Assembly: GCA_900770415.1 (NCBI GenBank)
Contig: CAAGKN010000013.1
Coordinates: forward strand, 1 to 64,000
Origin: Clostridia bacterium
GTDB lineage: Bacteria; Bacillota; Clostridia; TANB77; CAG-508
DNA length: 64,000 nt
Direction of reading: 5' to 3'
Notes under the pieces: generated by a model
What the model was told of the DNA's origin: nothing
What the model saw: the letters and a program-made list of their open reading frames with translations, nothing else
Databases searched by the model: none
Program-made: the position numbers and the translations under genes
Shown: positions 8,116-16,293 of the stretch, piece by piece
How positions within the stretch are numbered: position 1 is the first letter of the stretch
Layout: each line of letters opens with the position of its first letter

Positions 8116-10992
8116 CTATTGTTTTATTTGTTCCATAACATAAGCCTCAATAATATCTCCCTCTTTAATGTCATTAAAGTTTTCTATTTGAATTCCACAT
8201 TCAAATCCTTTTGCAACTTCTTTTGCATCATCTTTCATTCTCTTTAATGAAATTAATTTTCCATCATGTATTACAACATTATCTCTTAATACTCTAACTC
8301 CTGCGTTTCTTGCAACTTTACCACTTGTTACATAGCATCCAGCAATAGTACCAACATCTGAGATTTTAAATGTTTGTCTAACTTCTGCATTTCCTATTAC
8401 TACTTCTTTAAATACTGGGTCTAACATTCCTTTCATAGCTGCTTCTACATCTTCTATTGCATTGTATATTACAGAGTATGTTTTTATTTCTACATTTTCT
8501 TTATCAGCCATATCTTTTGCAATAGCTTCAGGTCTTACATTAAATCCTATAATTATTGCATTTGATACATTTGCAAGTGTAACGTCACTTTCTGTTATTG
8601 CACCAACATTTGCATGTATTACTTTAACTTTTACTTCGTCATTTGATAATTTTTCTAATGATTGTTTTACAGCTTCTACTGATCCTTGAACATCTGCTTT
8701 TACTATAATGTTTAATTGTTTTAAGTTTCCTTTTTCTATTTGGCTAAATAAGTCATCTAATGTAACTCTTGATGATGCTTTTAATGCTTTATCTCTTGCT
8801 TGACGTTTTCTTCTTTCCATTAAGTGTTTTGCAGTTTTTTCATCTTTTACTTCATAGAAAGTATCTCCTGCTTCTGGTACTTCTGTTAAACCTGTTATTT
8901 CTACTGGTGTTGAAGGTCCTGCTTTTTTTACTCTATGTCCTTTATCGTCTGTCATTGTTCTTATTCTACCTATAACAGAGCCTACTAAGATTGTATCTCC
9001 CACATCTAATGTACCACGTTGTACAAGCATTGTTGCAACTGGTCCTTTTGATTTATCTAGTTTTGCTTCTATTACTACACCTTTTGCTTGTTTATTTGGA
9101 TTTGCTTTTAGTTCTTTCATATCTGCAACTAAAAGTACCATTTCTAATAAATTGTCTATATTAATCTTTTTCTTTGCTGAGATTGGAACAAAGATAGTAT
9201 CTCCTCCCCAATCTTCTGAAACTAATCCATATTCTGCAAGTTCTTGTTTTACTTTGTCTGGATTTGCTCCTTCTACATCTATTTTGTTTATTGCAACAAT
9301 AATTGGTATTCCAGCAGCTTTTGCATGGTCTATTGCTTCGATTGTTTGTGGCATTACTCCATCATTTGCAGCAACTACCAATATTGCTATATCTGTTATT
9401 TGAGCACCTCTTGCTCTCATTGCTGTAAATGCTTCGTGTCCTGGTGTATCTAAGAATGTAATCTCTCTACCATTTATTTCTACCTTATATGCACCTATCG
9501 CTTGTGTAATTCCTCCTGCTTCTCCTTCTATTACATTTGTAGACCTTACTGCATCTAGTAAAGAAGTTTTACCATGGTCAACGTGTCCCATAACAACAAT
9601 TACTGGTGGTCTTGGTTTTAAGTCTTCTTCTTTGTCTTCACTATCATCAAATAAAATATCTTCATCTGTAACTACTTCTTTTTTATGAGCAGTTACTCCA
9701 AACTCTCCAGCTATTAAGAATGCTGTATCAAAGTCAATTTCATTGTTTATTGTTGCCATTATTCCATAGCCTAATAGTTTTTTTATAATTTCTCCACTAG
9801 TCTTTTTAAGTTCTGCACTTAAATCTTTTACTGTTATTGTTTCTGGTATTGTTATATCTGTTAAATCAAATATTTTTTGTTTTACTCTGTTTTCACCTTG
9901 TTGTAATTTTTTCTTTCCTCTTCTTCCTCTTGTTGTTGTTAAATCATAATAGTCTAGCATAGAACCTTCATCAAACATATTTGATAATCTATTTTCTTGT
10001 TTTAAATCTTTTAATTTGTGACTGCTTATTTCTTCGAAATCATTTCTTCTTGATTTAGAAGATTTTTTGTTTGTCTTTTCTTCATATCTATTGTTCTTTT
10101 GTTTGTCTATTGCTTTGTTTGCATATTCTCTTACATTTTCTTTTTCTACTACGTCAGAAGCCATAATATTCTTTATGTTTTTCTCTATTCCTCTTTCATC
10201 TAATGGTCTTCTTCCGCCAAAATTTCCCTGGTTTCTATTATTGTTGAAAGGTCTTTGTCCATCTCTATTAAATGGTCTATTGTTTTGTCCATCCCTATTA
10301 AAAGGTCTTTGCCCATCTCTGTTATATGGTCTATTTTGTCCATCTCTATTATAAGGCCTTTGTCCATTTTCCCTATTATATGGTCTTTGATTATCTCTAT
10401 TAAATTCTCTATTACCAAAAGGCCTTTGTTGTACAGGTCTTTGAGTTGTTGCTTCAGCTTGTTTAGGTTGAACTTTGTTTGTGTTTTCTATTTTTGTTTC
10501 TTCTTTTTTCTCTATTGGTGTAACTATCTCTTTTTTATCCACTTCTACTGTTTCTTGTTTTTCTACTACTGGTTTTTCAGTTTGTTTTGCCTTTTTAGGT
10601 TCTTCTTTCTTTCCAAATAATTCACTTACAGTAAGAGGTTTTGTAGGTTTATTTCTATACACAATATTATAGTCTGTTTTTCTTTGTCTTTCTATAAATC
10701 CAACATCTCTATCTTTTTTAATTTCTGCTTTTTTTGCTTCATCTTTTTTTGTTGTATCAGAATCAGTCATAATTACTTCTCTTCTAATTATAACTGGACT
10801 ATCTTTCTTTTCTTTTACTTCTTTTTTTGGAGTAGCATTTGAGAATTTAGCCTCTATTTTTTTAGCATCGTTCTCATCAACACTACTCATGTGTGTTTTT
10901 ACATCTAATCCTAATTCCAATGCTTTTTCTAATACCTCTTTACTATTTACACCTATTTTTTTTGCTATTTCATGTATTTTTATTTTACCCAA
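8116..10992 (-). CDS. infB: translation initiation factor IF-2
   Basis: GTPase that brings fMet-tRNA to the 30S subunit. About 958 residues: an N-terminal IF2_N helix set (KIKIHEIAKKIGVNSKEVL), a long charged linker, a second IF2_N, then the G domain with GHVDHGKTSLLDAVR, DTPGHEAF and NKID, followed by the EF-Tu-like and C2 tRNA-binding domains. The linker holds a run of Arg/Asn/Gly-rich near-repeats (variants of RPFNRDGQ and RPYNRDGQ) at about 10215-10420. I prefer the TTG start at 10990-10992, because GGGGGTG lies at the right distance; a GTG five codons earlier has no ribosome binding site. ylxQ, often found between rnpM and infB, is missing. Confidence 0.95.
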   Translation of the reverse strand: MGKIKIHEIAKKIGVNSKEVLEKALELGLDVKTHMSSVDENDAKKIEAKFSNATPKKEVKEKKDSPVIIRREVIMTDSDTTKKDEAKKAEIKKDRDVGFIERQRKTDYNIVYRNKPTKPLTVSELFGKKEEPKKAKQTEKPVVEKQETVEVDKKEIVTPIEKKEETKIENTNKVQPKQAEATTQRPVQQRPFGNREFNRDNQRPYNRENGQRPYNRDGQNRPYNRDGQRPFNRDGQNNRPFNRDGQRPFNNNRNQGNFGGRRPLDERGIEKNIKNIMASDVVEKENVREYANKAIDKQKNNRYEEKTNKKSSKSRRNDFEEISSHKLKDLKQENRLSNMFDEGSMLDYYDLTTTRGRRGKKKLQQGENRVKQKIFDLTDITIPETITVKDLSAELKKTSGEIIKKLLGYGIMATINNEIDFDTAFLIAGEFGVTAHKKEVVTDEDILFDDSEDKEEDLKPRPPVIVVMGHVDHGKTSLLDAVRSTNVIEGEAGGITQAIGAYKVEINGREITFLDTPGHEAFTAMRARGAQITDIAILVVAANDGVMPQTIEAIDHAKAAGIPIIVAINKIDVEGANPDKVKQELAEYGLVSEDWGGDTIFVPISAKKKINIDNLLEMVLLVADMKELKANPNKQAKGVVIEAKLDKSKGPVATMLVQRGTLDVGDTILVGSVIGRIRTMTDDKGHRVKKAGPSTPVEITGLTEVPEAGDTFYEVKDEKTAKHLMERRKRQARDKALKASSRVTLDDLFSQIEKGNLKQLNIIVKADVQGSVEAVKQSLEKLSNDEVKVKVIHANVGAITESDVTLANVSNAIIIGFNVRPEAIAKDMADKENVEIKTYSVIYNAIEDVEAAMKGMLDPVFKEVVIGNAEVRQTFKISDVGTIAGCYVTSGKVARNAGVRVLRDNVVIHDGKLISLKRMKDDAKEVAKGFECGIQIENFNDIKEGDIIEAYVMEQIKQ

Positions 10993-11033
10993 TAGTGTCA
11001 CCCCCACAAATTTCTTTAATGCTTATTTTGTTT

Positions 11034-11300
11034 TTAATTAGCTTTGTCAATAATTACACCCCTTAATTCATTATAAATTTCTTCACTTATATTTCTTTCT
11101 AGCACTTTTTCTAGTCTTTTATTTTTTATTACCTTTTCCAAGCATTCTATGTTATCACATATATATGCACCCCTACCAGATAACTTTCCAGTTTTGTCTA
11201 TTGTGATATTTCCATCTTTTGATGAAACAATTCTAATTAATTCTTTTTTATCTTTTTTTGTATTACAACCCATGCACATTCTTTGTACAACTTTTTTCAT
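11034..11300 (-). CDS. rnpM: RNA-binding protein RnpM (YlxR, DUF448)
   Basis: Small RNA-binding protein encoded between nusA and infB in Firmicutes, reported to bind and modulate RNase P RNA. 88 residues from the preferred ATG (11298-11300), which is spaced correctly from AAGGA; a second in-frame ATG four codons upstream abuts that element. Family signatures are RMCMGCNTKKDKKELIRIV and GRGAYIC, with the paired cysteines. It is in the translation operon, separated from nusA by a copy of a GC-rich palindromic repeat. Confidence 0.92.
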   Translation of the reverse strand: MKKVVQRMCMGCNTKKDKKELIRIVSSKDGNITIDKTGKLSGRGAYICDNIECLEKVIKNKRLEKVLERNISEEIYNELRGVIIDKAN

Positions 11301-11328
11301 AAAATTATCCATCCTTTTTATTTTTTCT

Positions 11329-11352
11329 GGTCGCCAAGGACTGCGCCCTACA
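11329..11352 (-). repeat. GC-rich palindromic repeat, copy A
   Basis: Reads TGTAGGGCGCAGTCCTTGGC then GACC on the minus strand. It matches the other three copies (46827-46854, 52036-52063, 59533-59560) and stands out sharply against the AT-rich surroundings. It fills the gap between nusA and rnpM and can form a short hairpin (GGTCGC / GCGCC). Confidence 0.75.
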
Positions 11353-11355
11353 TTA

Positions 11356-12462
11356 TTAGTCTTCTTCTGTTATTTCTTCAGTTGTTTCTTCTGATTCTTG
11401 TTTTTCTAATAATTCTCTAAATTGGCTTTCACTTTTTATATCAATTTTCCAGTTTGTAAGTCTTGCAGCTAAACGAGCATTTTGTCCAGATTTTCCTATT
11501 GCTAAAGATAATTGATCGTCTGGAACTATTACTTGTGCAAATTTTTCTTCTTCTTTTACATCTACAGCCATAACTTGTGCTGGTAATAATGCTGCTGATA
11601 TAAATATTGCTGGGTCTTCATTCCATTCTATAACATCTATTTTTTCTCCATTTAGTTCGTTTATAATGTTTTGAATTCTTATTCCTTTTTGTCCTACGCA
11701 AGAACCAACTGGGTCAATATTTTCGTTTGTAGAATATACTGCTACTTTGCTTCTTGAACCAGCATCTCTTGATACACTTTTTATTTCTATTAAACCTTCA
11801 TATATTTCTGGTATTTCAAATTCAAATAATTTTCTTACAAAGTCAGGATGGCTTCTAGAAACTAGTACTTGTGGTGCTCCTTTTAAGCCTCTTTCTACAC
11901 TAACAACATACGCTTTTATTTTATCATTTACATGATATGTTTCTGTTGGTATTTGATCTTTTACTGGCATTATTCCTTCTAATTTTCCTAAATCTAATAC
12001 AATAGTTCCGCCATCTGCTTTTTGTATAATTCCAGAAACAATTTCTCCTTTTCTGTCATTATATTCTGTATATACCATATTTCTTTCTACTTCTCTAATT
12101 TTTTGTACAATTACTTGTTTTGCAGTTTGTGCAGCAATTCTTCCAAAGTTTCTAGGTATTATTTCTATTTCTATTTCATCACCTATTTCGGCATTTTTAT
12201 TTTCTTTTTTAGCTTCTTCTAAGCTTATTTCTAATTGATCATCTAGAACTTCCTCTACAACTGTTTTTACTGCATATACTTTTATATCTCCTGTGTTTTC
12301 GTCCATATTTACTTTTACATTTTCTGCTGAATCAAAGTTTCTTTTATATGCTGTAACCAAAGCAGTTTCTAATGAACTTAATAAATATTCTTTGCTTATT
12401 CCTCTTTCTTTTTCTAATTCTTCAATTGCTGTTATCAATTCTTTAGTTTCGATTGATTTCAT
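11356..12462 (-). CDS. nusA: transcription termination/antitermination factor NusA
   Basis: RNA polymerase-binding factor for pausing, termination and antitermination. 368 residues from the ATG at 12460-12462, chosen because AAAGGA lies 8 bases upstream; an upstream in-frame start lacks a ribosome binding site. Order: N-terminal polymerase-binding domain (MKSIETKELITAIEELEKER), S1 domain (GEIVSGIIQKADGGTIVLDL), KH domains (GSCVGQKGIRIQNIINELN; LAIGKSGQNARLAARLT). An acidic Glu-rich tail replaces the C-terminal repeats of proteobacterial NusA, as usual in Firmicutes. Follows rimP after a 17-base gap. Confidence 0.96.
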   Translation of the reverse strand: MKSIETKELITAIEELEKERGISKEYLLSSLETALVTAYKRNFDSAENVKVNMDENTGDIKVYAVKTVVEEVLDDQLEISLEEAKKENKNAEIGDEIEIEIIPRNFGRIAAQTAKQVIVQKIREVERNMVYTEYNDRKGEIVSGIIQKADGGTIVLDLGKLEGIMPVKDQIPTETYHVNDKIKAYVVSVERGLKGAPQVLVSRSHPDFVRKLFEFEIPEIYEGLIEIKSVSRDAGSRSKVAVYSTNENIDPVGSCVGQKGIRIQNIINELNGEKIDVIEWNEDPAIFISAALLPAQVMAVDVKEEEKFAQVIVPDDQLSLAIGKSGQNARLAARLTNWKIDIKSESQFRELLEKQESEETTEEITEED

Positions 12463-12479
12463 TGTAATCATCCTTTCTT

Positions 12480-12938
12480 TTACCAATTATATACTGTTTT
12501 TATTTGTGATATATTTTTTCTGTCTATTTCTATTTGTTCTTCATTTTGATTAACTATTTCTATTTTGGTTTCATCAAAATCTTTTAATATTCCTTTGTAT
12601 TGTTTTTTACCTTCAAATGGTTTAAATAGTTTTATTTGAACTTCATTTCCTATATTATCCTTTAAGTGCTTTTCTCTTTTTAAAGTTCTTTCAATTCCTG
12701 GTGAAGAAACCTCTAAAAAATATTGCTCTGGAATTACATCTTCTTTGTCAAGCAATTCTGTAATATTATTGCTTACTTTTTCGCAATCTTCCAAGTCTAT
12801 TCCTTTTTTTGAATCGATATAGATTCTTAAGAAGTAATCTTTTGCTTCTTTTACATATTCTACATCATAAAGTTCATATCCAAGGTTTTCTATGTTTTGC
12901 TTAATAAGGCTTTCAACCTTTTCTTCTATCTTTGCCAA
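12480..12938 (-). CDS. rimP: ribosome maturation factor RimP
   Basis: Needed for 30S assembly. 152 residues with the conserved LGYELYDVEYVKEAKDYFLR and the ISSPGIER-like EVSSPGIERTLK motif. First gene of the rimP-nusA-rnpM-infB-rbfA-nrnA-truB operon. The start codon is TTG, preceded by AAGGAGA at a good distance. The leader contains a strong hairpin (12960-12986) directly ahead of the ribosome binding site. Confidence 0.94.
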   Translation of the reverse strand: MAKIEEKVESLIKQNIENLGYELYDVEYVKEAKDYFLRIYIDSKKGIDLEDCEKVSNNITELLDKEDVIPEQYFLEVSSPGIERTLKREKHLKDNIGNEVQIKLFKPFEGKKQYKGILKDFDETKIEIVNQNEEQIEIDRKNISQIKTVYNW

Positions 12939-12959
12939 TTTTTTCTCCTTTTCATAATT

Positions 12960-12986
12960 GAAGAGTGGGATTTGTTCCCACTCTTC
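12960..12986 (-). promoter_or_regulatory. leader hairpin ahead of rimP
   Basis: 11-bp perfect stem (GAAGAGTGGGA / TCCCACTCTTC, 5-base loop) in the 5' leader of the nusA operon, between the promoter and the Shine-Dalgarno. No T-run follows, so it is not a classical terminator. It may protect the transcript end or be a site for feedback control; this is inference. Confidence 0.6.
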
Positions 12987-13010
12987 TAGTATTTTTTCAA
13001 TTGCTTTATT

Positions 13011-13039
13011 ATTATATACTCATTTTTTGAAAAAATCAA
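13011..13039 (-). promoter_or_regulatory. promoter of the rimP-nusA operon
   Basis: On the minus strand TTGATT (13034-13039), 17-base spacer, TATAAT (13011-13016). It drives the seven-gene translation operon. Confidence 0.85.
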
Positions 13040-13133
13040 GTATTTTAGGCATTTTTATTCATTGGTTGTTTTTATATTTCTTTAATTGCCTTATCATGTA
13101 TATTTATTTTATATTTATATAGACTAATATATT

Positions 13134-13787
13134 ATGAATCAAATATTATATACGGGTATTAATAATGAAAAAAATAATTCCCAAAAAAATTCTAAATCTT
13201 TTAAATTTTTACTATATATTTCTTTGTTTTTATTTATATCAACCACTTCATATTTTTCTGTATATCTATACAATTCAAAAAAACAAGAAAAATTTGCTTC
13301 TACTTTAATTAATTCTTTTAATATAGATAGTTTGTATTCAAATGAGCAAAATTATACTGTTGTAAAATTAAACAATTCTGATGAAGCTAATGTAATTGGC
13401 ATAATGCAAATTGATAAAATTAATATTGAATATCCTATTCTTTCTAAAACTAATGATGAGCTTCTTAAAATCTCGCCATGTAAATTTTTTGGTCCAGATC
13501 CAAATAAAGTAGGTAATCTTTGTATTGCAGGGCACAATTTTGATGATGACCGTTTTTTTAGCAAGCTCTCTTTATTAGATGTTGGTGACATTATAAAAAT
13601 ATATGCCCCAGCAAACGTGTGTGTATATTATAAAGTTTATGAAATGTATGAAATTGAAAAAAATGACATGAGTTGTACTTCTCAAGAAACAAATGGGAAT
13701 AAAGAAATAACCTTAATTACTTGTAATAACATAAATAAAAAAAGGCTTATTTTAAAAGCCAAAGAAATGGAATTAAACGCACAATAG
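13134..13787 (+). CDS. sortase (class B/D-like transpeptidase)
   Basis: Membrane-anchored cysteine transpeptidase that joins surface proteins to the envelope. 217 residues: a polar start, a membrane segment (LLYISLFLFISTTSYFSVYL), then the sortase barrel with the catalytic His in CIAGHNFDDDRFF and the catalytic Cys in TLITC, followed by Arg in NKKRLIL. All three catalytic residues are present. No clear Shine-Dalgarno precedes the ATG. The convergent gene at 13832-14182 has the layout of a wall-anchored substrate, so the two may form a pair. Class assignment is uncertain. Confidence 0.88.
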   Translation: MNQILYTGINNEKNNSQKNSKSFKFLLYISLFLFISTTSYFSVYLYNSKKQEKFASTLINSFNIDSLYSNEQNYTVVKLNNSDEANVIGIMQIDKINIEYPILSKTNDELLKISPCKFFGPDPNKVGNLCIAGHNFDDDRFFSKLSLLDVGDIIKIYAPANVCVYYKVYEMYEIEKNDMSCTSQETNGNKEITLITCNNINKKRLILKAKEMELNAQ

Positions 13788-13810
13788 AGCTGTTCTGCAG
13801 AACAGCTCTA
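13785..13810. terminator. 26-base perfect palindrome at the sortase stop
   Basis: TAGAGCTGTTCTGCAGAACA followed by GCTCTA reads identically on both strands and includes the sortase stop codon. It lies between convergent genes and probably acts as a bidirectional transcript end, although no clean T-run follows. Confidence 0.6.
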
Positions 13811-13831
13811 AAAACATTTATTTATTTAATT

Positions 13832-14182
13832 CTATACATTATAGTCTCTTATTTTTTTGTAAGCATATATTGCTGAAACTCCACATACAGCTATTATAAA
13901 TACTATTGAGTAATCAACACCTGCGTCTGCATGTTCTTCAGCATTTGAAACTCTCGCATTATTATTTACTGCCTTGTTTGCTGAGTTATTAACTACATTA
14001 TTTACTTTATTTTCTGTATTTGTATTATTATTTCTGCTTTCAATATTTTCAACATTATTATTTTTATTATTTGAGTATGCTGCGAATATATCATCAGCTG
14101 ATGCAAATACATTTGTTGTTATTGCTAAAACTACTAATGCAATTGCTAATATACATATTATTACTTTTTTTACATTTGACAT
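13832..14182 (-). CDS. secreted Asn-rich protein with sorting-signal-like C-terminus
   Basis: 116 residues. An N-terminal signal peptide (KKVIICILAIALVVLAITTN, then VFASADD with a likely AxA cleavage) is followed by an Asn-rich low-complexity linker of about 50 residues. The C-terminus reads HADAGVDYSIVFIIAVCG, then AIYAYKKIRDY: a short polar motif, one hydrophobic helix and a basic tail, the layout of a sortase sorting signal. Related clostridial proteins have an LPxTG/IPxTG-type motif at this point; here the threonine-glycine pair has become AG. It converges on the sortase gene. Function unknown. Confidence 0.7.
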   Translation of the reverse strand: MSNVKKVIICILAIALVVLAITTNVFASADDIFAAYSNNKNNNVENIESRNNNTNTENKVNNVVNNSANKAVNNNARVSNAEEHADAGVDYSIVFIIAVCGVSAIYAYKKIRDYNV

Positions 14183-14325
14183 AATTACTATCTCCTTTAT
14201 ATCACATTATACTATTATTATAAGTTGTCCTCTAATATTTATACTACATTTTTTCAATTATTGCAATAGTTTTGTGGTTTTTTTTAAATTTTTTTTAAAA
14301 AATATTTATTTTTCGACATTTTTTA

Positions 14326-15417
14326 TTAAACATTAAATTTAAATAGAACAATATCTCCTTCTTGCATTATATATTCTTTTCCTTCTGATCTAATTAATCC
14401 TTTTTCTCTTGCTGCATTCATTGAACCTTCTTTTATTAGGTCATCATAAGAAACTATTTCTGCTTTTATAAATCCTCTTTGTATGTCTGAATGTATTTTT
14501 CCTGCTGCAACTGGTGCTTTTGTTCCTTTTTTTATTGTCCATGCCCTTACTTCTGGCTCTCCTGCTGTTAAAAATGACATTAAACCTAGCACTGAATAGC
14601 TTTCTCTTATAACTCTATCTAATCCAGATTCTTTTAGTCCTAATGCTTCTAGCATTTCTTTTTTATCTGCCTCTTCTAAACTTGTTAATTCTTCTTCAAT
14701 TTTTGCACAAAGTGGAATTGCTATACTATTTTCATTCTTTACATATTCTTTGACTTTTTTTACATTTTCATCGTTCTCTGCATCTGATAATTGTTCTTCT
14801 GATACATTACATATATATAAAATTGGTTTTGCAGTAAGAAGCATAGCATCTTTTAATATTAGTTTTTCGTCATCATTAAGTTCTAATGTTCTAGCAGGTT
14901 TTTCTTCTTCTAAATGTTTTTTTATTTTTTCTAGGCAATCAATTTCTTCTTGATATTTCTTATCTGCTTTTAAATTTTTCTTTGCTTTTTCTAGTCTTTT
15001 TTCTACTGTCTCCATATCTGCTAATATTAATTCTAAGTTAATTGTTTCTATATCTCTAATTGGATTTATACTTCCATCTACATGCACAATGTTGGGATCT
15101 TCAAAGCATCTTACTACTTGTGCTATTGCGTCTACCTCTCTAATATGTGATAAAAATTTATTTCCAAGTCCTTCTCCTTTACTTGCTCCTTTTACAAGTC
15201 CAGCAATATCAACAAACTCTACAATTGCATGAGTTATTTTTTGAGTATTATACATCTTTCCTAAAACATCTAATCTTTCGTCTGGTACTGGTACAACGCC
15301 CACATTTGGTTCTATTGTACAGAATGGATAGTTTGCACATTCTGCCCCTGCATTTGTTATACTATTAAACATTGTACTTTTGCCTACATTTGGTAAACCT
15401 ACTATTCCTATTTTCAT
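14326..15417 (-). CDS. ychF: redox-regulated ATPase YchF
   Basis: Obg-related P-loop NTPase that prefers ATP and binds ribosomes. 363 residues, normal length. G1 GLPNVGKSTMFNSI, switch region NYPFCTIEPNVGVVPVPD, G3 DIAGLVKGASKGEG, an inserted coiled-coil domain, and the C-terminal TGS domain (RAWTIKKGTKAPVAAGKIH, ending in MQEGDIVLFKFNV). It is transcribed alone; a tRNA-Thr lies upstream on the same strand. Confidence 0.96.
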   Translation of the reverse strand: MKIGIVGLPNVGKSTMFNSITNAGAECANYPFCTIEPNVGVVPVPDERLDVLGKMYNTQKITHAIVEFVDIAGLVKGASKGEGLGNKFLSHIREVDAIAQVVRCFEDPNIVHVDGSINPIRDIETINLELILADMETVEKRLEKAKKNLKADKKYQEEIDCLEKIKKHLEEEKPARTLELNDDEKLILKDAMLLTAKPILYICNVSEEQLSDAENDENVKKVKEYVKNENSIAIPLCAKIEEELTSLEEADKKEMLEALGLKESGLDRVIRESYSVLGLMSFLTAGEPEVRAWTIKKGTKAPVAAGKIHSDIQRGFIKAEIVSYDDLIKEGSMNAAREKGLIRSEGKEYIMQEGDIVLFKFNV

Positions 15418-15469
15418 ACTAATCCCTCTTCGTTTTTTGATTTTTTTGTAATATACACTTCTTTTATTT

Positions 15470-15545
15470 TGGAGCTTCCAACCAGAATCGAACTGGTGAC
15501 CTCTTGCTTACCACGCAAGTGCTCTACCTACTGAGCTATAGAAGC
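15470..15545 (-). tRNA. tRNA-Thr (anticodon GGT)
   Basis: Minus-strand cloverleaf: acceptor GCTTCTA / TGGAAGC, D arm GCTC...GAGC, anticodon stem CTTGC / GCAAG with loop GTGGTAA giving GGT, T arm ACCAG/CTGGT with TTCGATT, and encoded CCA. It begins only 15 bases downstream of the sigH stop, so it may be co-transcribed with sigH. Confidence 0.95.
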
Positions 15546-15551
15546 ATATAA

Positions 15552-15576
15552 GATGAGGATTATTCCTCCTCATCTA
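15552..15576 (-). terminator. hairpin overlapping the sigH stop
   Basis: GATGAGGA / TCCTCATC with a loop that contains the sigH stop codon, followed by a weak T-rich stretch. It separates sigH from tRNA-Thr and could be a weak terminator or a processing site. Confidence 0.45.
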
Positions 15577-16208
15577 CTATATTTCTAATTGCTTTTTTTC
15601 TAATTCTCTGTATTGCATTGTCAACCGATTTCACTTGTGTGTCAAGTTTTTCTGCAATTGTTACATAGCTTTCTCCGTTTTACAAATCTTCCTAAAACTT
15701 GTTTTTCAAAATCGCTCAAATGCTCATCTATTTTTGTTCCTACTTTTTTGTAATATTCTTTTTTTGTTATAGTGTCTAATGGATCTTCAACTGTTTTAGA
15801 GTTAAAGCATTCCATTAATGAAGTATCATCATCTTCTTCATACACAGAAGTGTTTAATGATAACGAAGAATTAAGTGGTATATGCTTTTGTCTATTTGAA
15901 GTTTTTATTGCTGTAATTAACTGTCTTTCTATACACAAATTAGCAAATGATTTAAAAGAATTTTGCTTGTCCACTTCAAAATTTTTTACAGCCTTATAAA
16001 GTCCTATCATTGCTTCTTGTACTATATCCTCTTTTTCTGCACCAACAATAAAATACTTACTTACCTTCATGTTAACAAGGTTTTTGTATCTTTCAAATAA
16101 GTATTCTAATGCCTTCTCATTTCCTTCTTTTGCAAAAGTTACTAATTGTTCATCAGTTTTATTGTTTAAATTGTCATCAAATGAATATGCTAATTTACCT
16201 TGTGCCAT
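15560..16208 (-). CDS. sigH: sporulation sigma factor SigH, requires +1 frameshift at a CGG codon
   Basis: Transition-phase sigma factor for early sporulation genes. Region 2 is intact (QLVTFAKEGNEKALEYLFER, EDIVQEAMIGLYKAVKNF). In the zero frame the protein stops after VLGRFVKRRKLCNNCRKT, losing the promoter -35 recognition helix. Skipping the C of the CGG codon at 15675-15677 gives GESYVTIAEKLDTQVKSVDN, the expected region 4, and a protein of 215 residues, the family length. The start is placed at the ATG 16206-16208 behind GGAGG; longer versions would overlap the promoter at 16249-16277. One of six identical CGG breaks in this window. Confidence 0.9.
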
Positions 16209-16248
16209 TTGTTTACTTTTGCCTCCATCATCAATTGAATTTGACCTT

Positions 16249-16277
16249 ATTATATTAACTAAACGTAGTAAAGTCAA
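16249..16277 (-). promoter_or_regulatory. promoter of sigH
   Basis: TTGACT (16272-16277), 17-base spacer, TATAAT (16249-16254) on the minus strand. Its position shows that the start codon must lie downstream of 16240. Confidence 0.8.
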
Positions 16278-16293
16278 TAGTTTCAAAACATTT

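Noticed and set aside
10200..10672. Separate ORFs on either strand inside the infB repeat region
   Set aside because: They are shadows of the Arg/Asn/Gly-rich near-repeats in the IF-2 linker and have no ribosome binding sites.
10993..11007. GTG start of infB five codons upstream
   Set aside because: No ribosome binding site; the GTG lies within the GGGGGTG that serves the downstream TTG.
12960..12986. Hairpin ahead of rimP as a terminator of the sortase gene
   Set aside because: The sortase is divergent, and the hairpin lacks a T-run; it belongs to the rimP leader.
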